DNA of 64,000 bases from Stenotrophomonas nematodicola (lineage in GTDB: Bacteria > Pseudomonadota > Gammaproteobacteria > Xanthomonadales > Xanthomonadaceae). The notes below the pieces were generated by a model, which was not told the origin of the DNA, did not search any database, and worked only from the letters and a program-made list of their open reading frames with translations. Shown here piece after piece: positions 1-11,127 of this stretch. Position numbers and translations under genes: made by a program. Numbering within the stretch: position 1 is the first letter of the stretch; each line of letters starts with the position of its first letter. Location: NCBI RefSeq assembly GCF_009467805.1, contig NZ_WIAY01000001.1, forward strand, positions 562,982 to 626,981. The letters are read 5' to 3'.

Positions 1-932
1 AACAGGTTGCCGATGATCTTGCGCTTGGCTTCCGGATCGCTCACGCCTTCCAGCTTGCTGAAATAGCGGTCCGCCGCATTGACGCGGATCACCTTGACGC
101 CCATGTGCTCGGCGAACATCGCCATCACCTGGTCGCCTTCCTGCCAGCGCAGCAGGCCGGTATCGACGAAGACGCAGGTCAGCTTGTCGCCGATGGCCTT
201 GTGCAGCAGCGCGGCCACGACGGACGAATCGACGCCGCCGGACAGGCCCAGGATCACTTCATCGTCGCCCACCTGTTCGCGCACGCGGGCGATCTGGTCG
301 TCGATGATGTTGGCGGCGGTCCACAGGGTCTGGCAGCCGCACACGTCCACCACGAAGCGGCGCAGCAGCGCCTGGCCCTGCAGGGTGTGGGTCACCTCCG
401 GGTGGAACTGCACGCCGTACCAGCGCTTCTCTTCGTTGGCCATCGCGGCCACCGGGATGCGATCGGTCACGGCCGTCACAGTGAACCCCGGGGGCGCAAC
501 GGAGACGTGGTCGCCGTGGCTCATCCAGACGTTCAACTTCGGCTCGCCGCCGTGGTCGCTCAGGCCCTTGAACAGCGCGTCGGGGTGCACGACGTTGACT
601 TCGGCATGGCCGAACTCGCGCTGGTCGGCCGCTTCGGTGGCGCCACCGAGCTGCGCGGCCAGGGTCTGCATGCCGTAGCAGATGCCGAAGATCGGCAGGC
701 CACTGTCGAACACTTCCTGCGGTGCGGCGGGCGCGCCCGGCAGCGTGGTCGATTCCGGGCCACCGGACAGGATGATGCCCTTGGCACCGAACGCGGCGAT
801 CTCGGCCGGGTTGTGGTCCCACGCCCAGATTTCACAGTAAACGCCGAGCTCGCGGATACGGCGCGCGATCAGCTGGGTGTACTGCGCGCCGAAATCGAGG
901 ATGAGGATCTTGTCGTTATGGATGTTGGTCAT
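1..932 (-). CDS. guaA: GMP synthase (glutamine-hydrolysing), N-terminal 310 residues
   Basis: Converts XMP to GMP with ATP and glutamine in the cytoplasm, the last step of guanine nucleotide synthesis. The visible part holds the class I glutamine amidotransferase domain, with nucleophile Cys85 in GICYGMQ and the His/Glu pair in FHPEV, followed by the start of the ATP pyrophosphatase domain with the P-loop GLSGGVDSS. The ATG at 932 ([19 protein letters not shown]) matches the family N-terminus. The gene runs off the left edge, so the C-terminal dimerisation domain is not seen. It lies downstream of guaB on the same strand, separated by 111 bp that contain a hairpin. Confidence 0.97.
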   Translation of the reverse strand, partial: MTNIHNDKILILDFGAQYTQLIARRIRELGVYCEIWAWDHNPAEIAAFGAKGIILSGGPESTTLPGAPAAPQEVFDSGLPIFGICYGMQTLAAQLGGATEAADQREFGHAEVNVVHPDALFKGLSDHGGEPKLNVWMSHGDHVSVAPPGFTVTAVTDRIPVAAMANEEKRWYGVQFHPEVTHTLQGQALLRRFVVDVCGCQTLWTAANIIDDQIARVREQVGDDEVILGLSGGVDSSVVAALLHKAIGDKLTCVFVDTGLLRWQEGDQVMAMFAEHMGVKVIRVNAADRYFSKLEGVSDPEAKRKIIGNL

Positions 933-997
933 GGCGCCCGGGCAATGCAGGAGGGAGTACGGAAAACGAAACGGTGGTACCGGCGGCGGATAGAGAA

Positions 998-1030
998 AGA
1001 GGAACGGGAATCAGCTTCCTCGTTCCTCTT
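998..1030 (-). terminator. Hairpin between guaB and guaA
   Basis: Arms AAGAGGAACG and CGTTCCTCTT are perfectly complementary, and an inner GGAA/TTCC pairing extends the stem with one bulge. It starts 14 nt after the guaB stop on the minus strand. It is followed by a pyrimidine-rich stretch rather than a clean T-run, so it may be a weak terminator or an mRNA-processing structure that sets the guaB:guaA ratio. Confidence 0.5.
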
Positions 1031-1043
1031 TGCGCGTACCGCA

Positions 1044-2534
<1,491 letters not shown>

Positions 2535-2646
2535 TTACCCTGATTCTGGCCCGATGGGCAGGGGGCGGATGCGACGCTGTGTCGCGCCCGCGAACAGCGT
2601 TCACGTAGTGCCGGGCGGGTCCGGCCGCCGTTTGCAGGGGTCCGTC

Positions 2647-2669
2647 AGCCGGGCAGAGCCCGGCTCTAC
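2647..2669. repeat. Single SMAG/REP palindrome
   Basis: The stem AGCCGGG-CAGA-CCCGGCT ends in CTAC, which is GTAG on the minus strand. The same element occurs many times in the arrays at 40311 and 50262. It lies in the guaB-folD gap, just downstream of the folD stop, where it can form a hairpin. Confidence 0.8.
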
Positions 2670-2686
2670 GGGTGCCGCCGTCCGGA

Positions 2687-3562
2687 TCAGAAGGCTTCTG
2701 CCGCCTCGATGGTGTTCTGCATCAGGGTGGCGACGGTCATCGGCCCCACGCCGCCCGGGACCGGGGTGATCCAGCTGGCGCGCTCGGCAGCGGCCTCGAA
2801 GCCGACGTCACCGACCAGGCGGCCGTCGTCCAGGCGGTTGATGCCCACGTCGATGACCACTGCGCCCGGCTTGACCCACTCGCCTGGCACGATGCCCGGG
2901 CGGCCCACGGCCACCACCAGGATGTCGGCATTGCGCACGGACTGCTCCAGCACGTCCTTGGGAGTGAACTTGTGGCAACTCGTGACGGTGCAGCCGGCGA
3001 TCAGCAGCTCCAGCCCCATCGGGCGGCCAACGTGGTTGCTGACGCCCACGATGGTGGCGTTGCGGCCGCGCACCGGCTGGTCGGTATGGCCCAGCAGCGT
3101 CGTGATGCCCCGCGGGGTGCACGGGCGCAGGCCGAACTCGCGCAGGGCCAGGTGGCCGACGTTTTCCGGGTGGAAACCGTCCACGTCCTTGCGCGGGTCG
3201 ATGCGGTGGATCAGGCGGCTGGCATCGGGGATGCCCGGCAGCGGCAGCTGCACCAGGATGCCGTGGATCTTCGGATCGGCGTTCAGCTGGTCGATCAGGG
3301 TCAGCAGCTGGGCTTCGGTGGTCCCGGCCGGCAGGTCGTAGTCGAACGCCTCGATGCCGACTTTTTCAGCGGCCCGGCGCTTGTTGCGCACGTACACGGT
3401 CGAGGCCGGGTCGCCCCCGACCAGCACCACCGCCAGGCCGGGCCGGCTGCCACCGGCGGCCAGGCGCGCGTCCACGCGCACCTTCAGGCTGTCCAGCAGG
3501 TCTTCGGCGATGCGGCGTCCGTCCAGGATGCGGGCGGAATGGCGGGGGGCGGAATCGTTCAT
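2687..3562 (-). CDS. folD: Bifunctional methylenetetrahydrofolate dehydrogenase/cyclohydrolase
   Basis: Interconverts 5,10-methylene-THF, methenyl-THF and 10-formyl-THF using NADP+, supplying one-carbon units for purine and formyl-Met synthesis. The 291-residue sequence has the substrate signature with the catalytic YVRNK tyrosine/lysine near residue 50, and a Rossmann domain with the folate-enzyme motif PCTPRGI followed by GRN. The C-terminal [13 protein letters not shown] motif is intact. The start at 3562 (MNDSAPRHS) is preferred for length; an ATG at 3577 would add five residues. No clear Shine-Dalgarno decides between them. Confidence 0.96.
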   Translation of the reverse strand: MNDSAPRHSARILDGRRIAEDLLDSLKVRVDARLAAGGSRPGLAVVLVGGDPASTVYVRNKRRAAEKVGIEAFDYDLPAGTTEAQLLTLIDQLNADPKIHGILVQLPLPGIPDASRLIHRIDPRKDVDGFHPENVGHLALREFGLRPCTPRGITTLLGHTDQPVRGRNATIVGVSNHVGRPMGLELLIAGCTVTSCHKFTPKDVLEQSVRNADILVVAVGRPGIVPGEWVKPGAVVIDVGINRLDDGRLVGDVGFEAAAERASWITPVPGGVGPMTVATLMQNTIEAAEAF

Positions 3563-3700
3563 CGAATGCGGGGGCATGGCGGCGGCGGGGAACGTATTGT
3601 CCCTGATTTGCCCGGATCGCGTCGCCCAGCCGCCGGCCGGCTCCGCAACGCCACCGATTGTCCCGGAAGTCGCCCATCGGCCGGCACTACCGATCGCGCG

Positions 3701-5527
3701 TCATTCCTCTTCGGGTACCTCGTCCGCATTGAGGGTGCGTGCCTTGCGCCTGGGCGCGGTGAACGGGGTCGGCGTGGGCACGCCGGGCAGCGCGGTACCG
3801 AACACCATGTGCGCGCCGGCGCGCAGGTCGCCACCGGCCATCTCCAGCTCGAAACGCTCGGCGTCGCGCTGACGGATCTGCTCGGCGATGTCGCGCGCGT
3901 CGTCCTCCTCCGCGCCCAGCTCCACCAGCGCGGCCTGGCCGAACAGCAGCGCCGATTCGAAGGTCTCGCGGATCTGGAAGTCCACGCCGGCATGGATCAG
4001 CCGCAGCGAATGCTCACGGTCAAACGACCGCACCAGCAGCTTGGCCTGCGGGAACTGGTGGGCCACCAGCTCGACGATGCGGTCCGCGTCCTGCGCACTG
4101 TTCACGCACACCGCAATGGCACGCGCGGTGGCCGCGCCGGAGGCGTGCAGCACATCCAGGCGGGTGCCGTCGCCGTAGTAGATTTTGAAGCCGAAGCGCT
4201 CTGCGTTGTGGATCATGTCCACATCGTTGTCGATGATGGTCACGTCCACGTCGCGCGCCAGCAGCGACTGGCTGGCCACCTGGCCGAAGCGGCCAAAGCC
4301 GATCAGCAGCACGCTGCCGGACAGGCCGTCGGCCGCTTCCACGCCGTCCAGCGACACCGCACGGGCCGGCATCAGCGTGTCGTGCAGCAGCACGAACAAC
4401 GGGGTGAGCGCCATCGACAGCACCACGATCGCGGTGAGGTTGGCGTTGACCTCCACGCCGATCACGCCGGCAGCCGCGGCGGCCGAGAACAGCACGAACG
4501 CGAACTCGCCGCCCTGCGCCATCACCACGCCACGATCCAGCGCCTGGTGGTGGTCGCTGCCCAGGATGCGCGCCACGGTGTAGATGCACACTGCCTTGGC
4601 CAGCATCAAGGCGAGCACGCCGGAGAGGATCAGCGGCCAGTTGTTGGCCACCACGGTCAAGTCCAGCGCCATGCCCACGCTGAGGAAGAACAGGCCCAGC
4701 AGAATGCCGCGGAACGGCTCGATGTCCGCCTCGATCTGATGACGGAAAGTGGATTCGCTGAGCAGCACGCCGGCCAGGAACGCGCCCATCGCCATCGACA
4801 ATCCGCCCAGCTGCATCAGCAGCGCGGCGCCCAGCACCACCAGCAATGCGGCGGCGGTCATGACTTCGCGCGCCTTGGCGGCGGCCAGGATGCGGAACAG
4901 CGGATTGAGCAGGAACCGCCCTACCAGCACCAGGCCAACGATGGCACCGGCAGCGATGCCGACGCTGACCCAGCGCGACGCACCGCCCACCTCGGCATGC
5001 ACCGGCGCCATCAAGGCGACCACGGCCAGCAACGGCACGATCAGCAGGTCTTCGAACAGCAGGATCGACACGATCTTCTGGCCCGACGGCAGCGCGATGT
5101 CTCCACGCTCGGCCAGCAACTGCATCACCACCGCGGTGGAGGTCAGCACGAAGCCGGCTGCACCGATGAACGCCACCGGCAGCGGGAAGCCGAACAGCAT
5201 GCAGACGCCGGTGAGCACCGCGCCGCAGACCACGATCTGCAGGGTGCCCAAGCCGAAGATTTCCTTGCGCAGACTCCACAGGTGCGACGGCCGCATTTCC
5301 AGGCCGATCACGAACAGGAACATCACCACGCCCAGTTCGGCGGTATGCAGGATCGCCTGCGGATCGGAGAACCAGCCAAACCCGAACGGACCGATCGCCA
5401 GACCGGCGGCGAAGTACCCCAGCACCGAACCCAGCCCGAGCCGGCGGAACAGCGGCACCATCACCACCGCCGCGCCAAGCAGCGCGACCACTTTTACCAG
5501 CTCACTGGCCCCTGCTTCCACCGCCAT
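3701..5527 (-). CDS. Kef-type monovalent cation:proton antiporter (CPA2) with RCK domain
   Basis: An inner-membrane antiporter of 608 residues. About the first 390 form some 12 membrane segments of the Na+/H+ exchanger fold. A TrkA-N (RCK) domain with the dinucleotide motif GFGRFGQ starts near residue 400, followed by a short acidic cytoplasmic tail. This layout matches KefB/KefC, K+ efflux systems gated by glutathione adducts in E. coli. Whether this copy moves K+ or Na+ and responds to glutathione cannot be read from sequence, and no kefF/kefG-type ancillary gene is adjacent. Its 5' neighbour is the moeB fusion gene, 159 bp away. Confidence 0.9.
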   Translation of the reverse strand: MAVEAGASELVKVVALLGAAVVMVPLFRRLGLGSVLGYFAAGLAIGPFGFGWFSDPQAILHTAELGVVMFLFVIGLEMRPSHLWSLRKEIFGLGTLQIVVCGAVLTGVCMLFGFPLPVAFIGAAGFVLTSTAVVMQLLAERGDIALPSGQKIVSILLFEDLLIVPLLAVVALMAPVHAEVGGASRWVSVGIAAGAIVGLVLVGRFLLNPLFRILAAAKAREVMTAAALLVVLGAALLMQLGGLSMAMGAFLAGVLLSESTFRHQIEADIEPFRGILLGLFFLSVGMALDLTVVANNWPLILSGVLALMLAKAVCIYTVARILGSDHHQALDRGVVMAQGGEFAFVLFSAAAAAGVIGVEVNANLTAIVVLSMALTPLFVLLHDTLMPARAVSLDGVEAADGLSGSVLLIGFGRFGQVASQSLLARDVDVTIIDNDVDMIHNAERFGFKIYYGDGTRLDVLHASGAATARAIAVCVNSAQDADRIVELVAHQFPQAKLLVRSFDREHSLRLIHAGVDFQIRETFESALLFGQAALVELGAEEDDARDIAEQIRQRDAERFELEMAGGDLRAGAHMVFGTALPGVPTPTPFTAPRRKARTLNADEVPEEE

Positions 5528-5686
5528 GCGGATGTTCCCCGGACTACCTAGATGCCCCCACGATAGGGCAAAGCGTTTGCACGCAATAGCGCGCGGGGTG
5601 CGTTGATTTGTACTGAAAACAGAACAATGCCCCGCATGGATGGCAGGATCATCCTATCGACAGCGCTGCCGGCGATTGACCAGCCT

Positions 5687-6826
5687 TCAGACGCTGCTGC
5701 AGAACGCGGCGTAATCGATGTACCCGGGAAACGCACGGCCCGGCGCGCACAGCGGGCAGTCGGGGTCCGGTGGCAGCCGTGTTTCGCGGAAGCGCATCGC
5801 CAACGCGTCGAACGACAGCAGCCGGCCGACCAGGGAGTCGCCGATGCCCAGCAGGAGCTTCAGGACCTCGGTGGCCTGCAGCAGCCCGACCATGCCCGGC
5901 AGCACCCCGAGCACGCCGGCCTCGGCGCAGTTCGGCGCAGAACCGGGCGGCGGCGGCTCCGGGAACAGGCAGCGATAGCACGGTGCGACGCCCCGCTGGC
6001 GGCCCGCGTCGAACACGCTGACCTGGCCGGTGAAGCGCTCCACCGCGCCGTAGACCAGCGGGATGCCGTGGCGGATGCAGGCATCGTTGAGCAGATAGCG
6101 CAGCGGGAAATTGTCCGAACCGTCCAGCACCACGTCCACCCCGTCGAGCAGCGCATCAACTGTGGCGGACGTCACCCGCAGCTGTACCGCGTCCACGTCG
6201 AGATGGGGGTTGAGCGCCAGCAGCCGTTCGCGCGCGGACAGCACCTTGGGCGTGCCGACGCTGGCATCGGTATGCAGAATCTGCCGGTGCAGGTTGCTGC
6301 GCTCGACCACGTCGTCATCGGCGATGCGCAGGTGCCCAACCCCGGCGGCGGCCAGGTAGAAACTGGCCGGCGCGCCCAGCCCTCCGGCCCCAAGCACCAG
6401 CACGCGCGACGCCAGCAGCCTGCGCTGCCCGTCGACTCCCACCTGCGGCAACAGAAGGTGGCGCGAATAGCGCTCGTTGAAATCGCGCTCGGCATCGCTC
6501 TGCAGCGGTTGCACCAGCGGCAGGCCGTCGGCACGCCAGGCAGCGGTGCCGCCGTGCACGGAGGCGATACGGGTATAGCCGAGACCAGCCAGGGTGGTGG
6601 CGAGGTCCAGGGAGCGCCTGCCGCTTTGGCAGATCAGCACGACCTCGCGGTCCAGTACCGGCAGGTGCGTGGCCGGTGCGCGCTGAAGGTCGCCCCGGGC
6701 GATGCCAAGCGCGCCTTCGGCCATGCCGGTGGCGCGCTCATGCGCGTCGCGGACGTCGATCAGCAGTGCGCCGTGGGTGAGGCGTTCGCGGGCCTGGGCG
6801 GGGGTGATCTCGGGGACAGTGCTCAT
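5687..6826 (-). CDS. moeB: MoeB/ThiF-type adenylyltransferase with N-terminal rhodanese domain
   Basis: Predicted to adenylate the C-terminal Gly-Gly of a small sulfur carrier (MoaD or ThiS type) for molybdopterin or related sulfur transfer. Residues 1 to about 105 are a rhodanese domain with an active-site loop ICQSGRRS. Residues 125 to 379 are an E1-like domain with the ATP-binding GAGGLGAP, a Zn site CYRCLF and the C-terminal CPLC. The domain order is the reverse of the eukaryotic MOCS3 arrangement. The ATG at 6826 sits six bases after a GATAAT box, suggesting a leaderless transcript. No other molybdopterin genes are nearby, so the exact partner is unknown. Confidence 0.9.
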   Translation of the reverse strand: MSTVPEITPAQARERLTHGALLIDVRDAHERATGMAEGALGIARGDLQRAPATHLPVLDREVVLICQSGRRSLDLATTLAGLGYTRIASVHGGTAAWRADGLPLVQPLQSDAERDFNERYSRHLLLPQVGVDGQRRLLASRVLVLGAGGLGAPASFYLAAAGVGHLRIADDDVVERSNLHRQILHTDASVGTPKVLSARERLLALNPHLDVDAVQLRVTSATVDALLDGVDVVLDGSDNFPLRYLLNDACIRHGIPLVYGAVERFTGQVSVFDAGRQRGVAPCYRCLFPEPPPPGSAPNCAEAGVLGVLPGMVGLLQATEVLKLLLGIGDSLVGRLLSFDALAMRFRETRLPPDPDCPLCAPGRAFPGYIDYAAFCSSV

Positions 6827-6832
6827 CTGTGC

Positions 6833-6838
6833 ATTATC
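6833..6838 (-). promoter_or_regulatory. Candidate -10 box of moeB
   Basis: GATAAT on the minus strand ends six nucleotides before the moeB ATG. If functional, transcription would begin at or next to the start codon, giving a leaderless mRNA. No good -35 box was identified, so this rests on the -10 match and spacing only. Confidence 0.4.
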
Positions 6839-6920
6839 GCGCAGACCTCCCGGTGCAGTCGGGTCCTGCCGCGCCGTGCGCGGTTTGCCGGCCAGCGGCC
6901 CGCCCCAACCCTGGAATGCG

Positions 6921-6946
6921 GAAGAGCCGGCTTGCGCCGGCTCTTC
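6921..6946 (-). terminator. Terminator-like hairpin after der
   Basis: Perfect 11-bp arms GAAGAGCCGGC and GCCGGCTCTTC with a four-base loop lie six bases beyond the der stop codon. There is no strong T-run on the minus strand, so termination efficiency is uncertain. It probably marks the end of the ndk-to-der operon. Confidence 0.6.
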
Positions 6947-6952
6947 ATTGCA

Positions 6953-8350
6953 TCACTTGCCTTTGACGTGCTTGATCAGGCGACGCTTGCGCTTGATCTG
7001 ACGTTCGGTGAGCACGTTCTTCTTGCCTTCGTAGGGGTTTGTCCCCTCGCGGAAGATGAACTGCACCGGGGTACCGACAAGTTTGAAGCGCTTCCGGAAG
7101 AAGTTCTCCAGGTAGCGCTTGTACGACTCCGGCAGATCCTTCAGGCGCGTACCGTGCACGATGAAGGTCGGCGGATTGGAGCCGCCCGGATGCACGTAGC
7201 GCAGCTTGGACACGTGGCCGCGGATGGCCGGCGGCGGGTTGGTCTCGTAGGCCATCTCCAGCGCCTTGTTGACCTCACTGGTGCTGAACTCGTGCGTGGC
7301 CGACGCATGGGCGGCATGGATGCAACGGAACAGCTCGCGCAGTCCCGAGCCATGCTTGGCCGAGATGCGCACCACTTCGGCCCACGGCACGAAGCCCAGC
7401 TTGCGCGACACCAGCGCTTCGGCCTGCTCGCGCTGGTAGTCGGTCAGCCCGTCCCACTTGTTGATCGCCACCACCAGGGCGCGGCCGGCATCGAGCACCG
7501 CACCCAGGACGCTGGCGTCCTGGTCGGTCACGCCTTCGGCGGCGTCCAGCATCAGCACGGCCACCTGGCACTGCTCGATCGCCTGCAGCGTCTTGATCAC
7601 GCTGAATTTTTCCACCACCTCTTCCACGCGCGCCTTGCGGCGCAGGCCAGCGGTGTCGATCAGCCGGTACTCGCGACCATCGCGCTCCATGTCCACCGCG
7701 ATCGAATCGCGGGTGGTCCCGGGCACTTCGGAGGCGATCATGCGCTCCTCGCCCAGCAGGCGATTGACCAGCGTCGACTTGCCCACGTTCGGACGGCCGA
7801 CGAAGGCAATGCGGATGCGGTTCGGGTCGTTGTCCAGCGTTTCGGTGGTGCCTTCCTCCGGCAGCCGCTCGACGACTTCATCGAGCAGATCGTCCAGGCC
7901 CTGGCGATGCGCAGCCGACACGGTCAGCATCTCGCTGAAGCCGTAGCGGGCGAACTCCGAACGCACCGTGTCCTCATGCGTACCGTCGATCTTGTTGATC
8001 AGCAGCAGCGTCGGACGCGACAGTTTGCGCAGCCAGGACAGGATCTCGTCATCCAGGGCGGATGCGCCTTCACGGGCATCGACCACGAACAGGATCAGGT
8101 CCGCCTCGGCGGCGGCGGCGCGGGCCTGGCGGGCGGTAGCACCGGCCAGACCTTCTTCTTCACCGGCGATACCACCGGTATCGACCACCAGGAACGGGTG
8201 GTCTTCATTCAGACGACAAACACCGTAATTACGGTCCCGGGTCACGCCGGGCTGGTCATGGACCAGCGCATCGCGCGTACGGGTGAACGCATTGAACAGC
8301 GTGGACTTGCCGACATTCGGCCGTCCAACCAGGGCGACCAAGGGCAGCAT
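6953..8350 (-). CDS. der: Ribosome-assembly GTPase Der (EngA)
   Basis: An essential GTPase for maturation of the 50S subunit. The 465-residue protein carries two consecutive G domains, each with the P-loop GRPNVGKST (near residues 8 and 184), the DTAG/DTGG switch and NKxD motifs, followed by a KH-like domain and a basic tail rich in Lys/Arg. It is the last gene of the ndk-rlmN-pilF-rodZ-yfgM-bamB-der cluster, 12 bases after bamB. The same bamB-der pairing occurs in E. coli. Confidence 0.98.
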   Translation of the reverse strand: MLPLVALVGRPNVGKSTLFNAFTRTRDALVHDQPGVTRDRNYGVCRLNEDHPFLVVDTGGIAGEEEGLAGATARQARAAAAEADLILFVVDAREGASALDDEILSWLRKLSRPTLLLINKIDGTHEDTVRSEFARYGFSEMLTVSAAHRQGLDDLLDEVVERLPEEGTTETLDNDPNRIRIAFVGRPNVGKSTLVNRLLGEERMIASEVPGTTRDSIAVDMERDGREYRLIDTAGLRRKARVEEVVEKFSVIKTLQAIEQCQVAVLMLDAAEGVTDQDASVLGAVLDAGRALVVAINKWDGLTDYQREQAEALVSRKLGFVPWAEVVRISAKHGSGLRELFRCIHAAHASATHEFSTSEVNKALEMAYETNPPPAIRGHVSKLRYVHPGGSNPPTFIVHGTRLKDLPESYKRYLENFFRKRFKLVGTPVQFIFREGTNPYEGKKNVLTERQIKRKRRLIKHVKGK

Positions 8351-8362
8351 CGCGGTAACTCC

Positions 8363-9571
8363 TTATTGTGCCAACCGGAATGCGGTCAGCTTTCCATCAA
8401 CGTTCTGCACCAGCAGAATCCCATCGGCAGCTACCGGCTGCGCCAGCAGGGCGTCGCCGCCACTCTTGGCGCGCGCCGCGAACTCACCATTGTCGGTACG
8501 CAGCCAGTGCAGGTACCCCTTGTAGTCACCGACCACAACGTAATCCCCCTGCACGACCGGACCGGTCAGCGAGCGACGGGCCAGGCCGGTCTGCGACCAC
8601 ATGGCCGAGCCGCTGGCCTTGTCCAGGCCGAACACGCCGCCCTTGTTGTCCGAGACGAATACATTGCCCGAGGTCACCGCCAGCCCACCCGCGCCGCCGT
8701 GATCGCGCGACCACAGCGGACGGCCGGTCGGGCCTTCGATCGCCATCGTCTGGTTCTTGAAGCTGTTCACGAACAGGGTGTTGCCATCCAGCACCGGCGC
8801 GCCATCGACGTCGGCCATGCGCTCCAGCTCGGTGCGACCTTCCGGGGTACCCACCATCTGGTCCCACACGGTGCGGCCGTCCTGCATGGCCAATGCCGCC
8901 ACGCTGCCATCGTCGTTGCCGATGAACAGCACGCCCGGACCGGTCACCACCGGCGCGTTGCCGCGCACGGTCAGGGCCGGCAGCTCGCGCGGGTTGAACC
9001 AGCGCTGGGTACCGTTGCCGGCATCCAGGGCGGTCACGCGGCCATCGTTGCTGCGCACAAACACCATGCCCTGGCCCACGGCCGGCGCGGAAATCACTTC
9101 ACCCGGCACCTTGGCGCGCCACTTCTCGCTGCCATCGTTGGCGTCCAGCGCGATCACCTGGCCGTCCAGCGTGCCGATCACCACCAGGCCTTCGCCGACA
9201 CCCGGGCCGCCAGACAGGCGCAGCTTGGGCTTCTTCTTTTCCTTGGCCGGCTCGTAGGTCCAGACCTTCTTGCCGGTCTGCAGATCGATCGCATGCACGC
9301 CACCGGAAATGGCGGCCGCGTAGACCCGACCATCGGCAACCACCGGGCCCTGGCGGACGCCGATGCGCTTCTCGCCCTTGCCCACGTTGACCGACCACAG
9401 CTTGTCGACCTTGACGGTCGGCTCGAACTTCACCAGTTCCGCCGGTTCCAGCGCCTTCTTGGCCGCCGCGTCCTTGCCGGCGAACCAGCCCTTGACGGTG
9501 GAGCAGCCCGACAGGGCCACACCCAGCAGGACTACCGTGGCAACGCGCTTGATCATGACCATCTGGTTCAT
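8363..9571 (-). CDS. bamB: Outer-membrane protein assembly factor BamB (lipoprotein)
   Basis: A periplasmic lipoprotein of the BAM complex that helps insert beta-barrel proteins. The N-terminus has a hydrophobic signal ending in the lipobox LSGC, with the lipidated Cys near residue 23, and no Asp at +2, consistent with outer-membrane sorting. The rest consists of repeated PQQ-like blades (AxDxxxGxxxW patterns) forming an eight-bladed propeller. The 402-residue length is normal. The start overlaps the preceding TPR gene's stop by one base (TAATG), implying translational coupling. Confidence 0.95.
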   Translation of the reverse strand: MNQMVMIKRVATVVLLGVALSGCSTVKGWFAGKDAAAKKALEPAELVKFEPTVKVDKLWSVNVGKGEKRIGVRQGPVVADGRVYAAAISGGVHAIDLQTGKKVWTYEPAKEKKKPKLRLSGGPGVGEGLVVIGTLDGQVIALDANDGSEKWRAKVPGEVISAPAVGQGMVFVRSNDGRVTALDAGNGTQRWFNPRELPALTVRGNAPVVTGPGVLFIGNDDGSVAALAMQDGRTVWDQMVGTPEGRTELERMADVDGAPVLDGNTLFVNSFKNQTMAIEGPTGRPLWSRDHGGAGGLAVTSGNVFVSDNKGGVFGLDKASGSAMWSQTGLARRSLTGPVVQGDYVVVGDYKGYLHWLRTDNGEFAARAKSGGDALLAQPVAADGILLVQNVDGKLTAFRLAQ

Positions 9572-10209
9572 TACACCGACTCCGCAGGATCGGTGACGGT
9601 GCCACCGGCATCCATCACTTTGGTTTCCAGCAGACGCCGCTGCGGCGCTGCCACGTCCAGCGTCTTGAGCGCCTTCTCATACTGTTCGCGGGCCGCATCA
9701 CGCTTGCCCTGCACCATCAACGCGTCACCGTGGATCTCCAGGCTGGCGCTGTCGGCTGCGCTGCCCAGCAGCTTGATCGCTTCATCGCTTTTGCCGGTTG
9801 CCACCAGCAGGCGCGCGACGCGCTGGTCGATCACCGGCTTGAACTCGGCGTCGGCGCTGATCGCGCGGAGGGTCGCCAGGGCGGCCTCGTCCTTGCCCGC
9901 ATCCACCTGCGCCTTGGCCAGCTGCAACGCCGCCAGGTCCGCATAGATATTGGCCTTGCCGCCTTCAAGCGTCTTCACGCCCTTGGCCGCCTCGTCCAGA
10001 TTCTTTTCTTCCAGGCTCTTGAGCACAGCCTGGTAAGCGACGTTGGCATCGGCCAGCGAGTTGCTGTGCCGGGCCTGCCATTCGTTCCAGCCCCAGATGC
10101 CGGCGATCGCAATGGCGACACCGGCCAGGATGCTGAGACCATTCTTCCGCAGCCAGCTGCGGACGCGTTCACTTTGTTCGTGCTCGTCGAGCAGATCGTC
10201 GATCGCCAT
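9571..10209 (-). CDS. YfgM-like membrane-anchored TPR protein
   Basis: A 212-residue protein with a short cytoplasmic N-terminus, one membrane segment at about residues 24-43 and a periplasmic helical repeat domain of the TPR_21 (UPF0070) type. E. coli YfgM associates with the SecYEG translocon and the chaperone PpiD. The position between rodZ and bamB matches the E. coli locus, apart from the missing ispG and hisS. The identification is from architecture and synteny; the function is inferred. Confidence 0.88.
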   Translation of the reverse strand: MAIDDLLDEHEQSERVRSWLRKNGLSILAGVAIAIAGIWGWNEWQARHSNSLADANVAYQAVLKSLEEKNLDEAAKGVKTLEGGKANIYADLAALQLAKAQVDAGKDEAALATLRAISADAEFKPVIDQRVARLLVATGKSDEAIKLLGSAADSASLEIHGDALMVQGKRDAAREQYEKALKTLDVAAPQRRLLETKVMDAGGTVTDPAESV

Positions 10210-10266
10210 GCGTACTCTCGCCCCGCCCGTCAGGAGGAGCTGGTTGAATTGGATTGGGAACGCGAC

Positions 10267-11121
10267 TCAGTGTGAAACCGGAGCCACGGAGCCGTCAGAG
10301 GATACCGTAAAGCGTGCCACGTTGGCTCGCTGGTACGGCGAAAGGTCGACGATAGTGCCGCCCTGCTGAACCTCGACCGCCGACGCGTTGCCCAGCACCA
10401 TGCGGGCCACCTGGCCCGGCGTGAAGCTGCGGGTTTCGCCGGACTTCACCAGCGCCTTCTCGACGGTAGTGCCATCGGGAGCGGCGATATCGACCCAGCT
10501 GTCGCCCTTGAACTGCAGGGTCAATGCGCCGGCCGGCGCGGCCGCACTGGCCGGACGCGGCACGGGGGTCAGCGACGCCAGATACGGGGCCGCCGGCTTG
10601 GGCGGTTCCGAGCTGACCGGGGCCGGCGCGGCGGGCGGCGTGTCGCCCCCTGCCACGGGAACCGCTGCCGGAATGACATCCAGCGAGGCGGTATTGGGGG
10701 TGTTGGCGGTCCCGTCGAAATGGCCGCGGGTGGCAAACCACACCGGCACGGCCAGCACGGCGGTGATGCCGACATAGAGCGCCCGGCGACCGAGGCTCTC
10801 GGCGATCCGGCGCGCCCGCGGGGTATGCGTATGGCTGACCAGCTGCGGCGGCACCACCGGCCCGATATGGGCCTGCTCGAGCAGGTCGTTGATGTCGACC
10901 TTGAGCAGACGGGCGTAGCTGCGCAGCTGGCCACGGACGAACACCGGCGCGCCCAGGCGCTGCCATTGCTCCTCTTCGAGCGACCGCACCACCTGCACCG
11001 GCATGCGCAGTTGCTGACCCACCGATTCGAGCGTCAGTCCGGCCGCTTCGCGCGCCTGGCGGAGTCGAGCTCCGGACCCGGTCACAGTGTCGAAAGCGTT
11101 CACAGTCTGGTCATCAATCAC
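10267..11121 (-). CDS. rodZ: RodZ-like cell-shape protein (HTH, one membrane span, DUF4115)
   Basis: Links the MreB cytoskeleton to the rod-shape elongation machinery. Residues from about 15 to 85 form a Cro/C1-type helix-turn-helix, the domain that binds MreB in E. coli. A single membrane span follows near residues 112-130, then a proline/alanine-rich linker and a C-terminal periplasmic DUF4115 domain. The start is GTG at 11121, seven bases after the pilF stop codon begins; no in-frame ATG gives a full HTH. It is flanked by pilF and the yfgM-like gene. Confidence 0.92.
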   Translation of the reverse strand: MIDDQTVNAFDTVTGSGARLRQAREAAGLTLESVGQQLRMPVQVVRSLEEEQWQRLGAPVFVRGQLRSYARLLKVDINDLLEQAHIGPVVPPQLVSHTHTPRARRIAESLGRRALYVGITAVLAVPVWFATRGHFDGTANTPNTASLDVIPAAVPVAGGDTPPAAPAPVSSEPPKPAAPYLASLTPVPRPASAAAPAGALTLQFKGDSWVDIAAPDGTTVEKALVKSGETRSFTPGQVARMVLGNASAVEVQQGGTIVDLSPYQRANVARFTVSSDGSVAPVSH

Positions 11122-11127
11122 AATGCT

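Noticed and set aside
5603..9946. Plus-strand open frame of 1,447 codons
   Set aside because: It runs antisense through moeB, der, bamB and the yfgM-like gene, all of which have clear motifs on the minus strand. It is a composition artefact.
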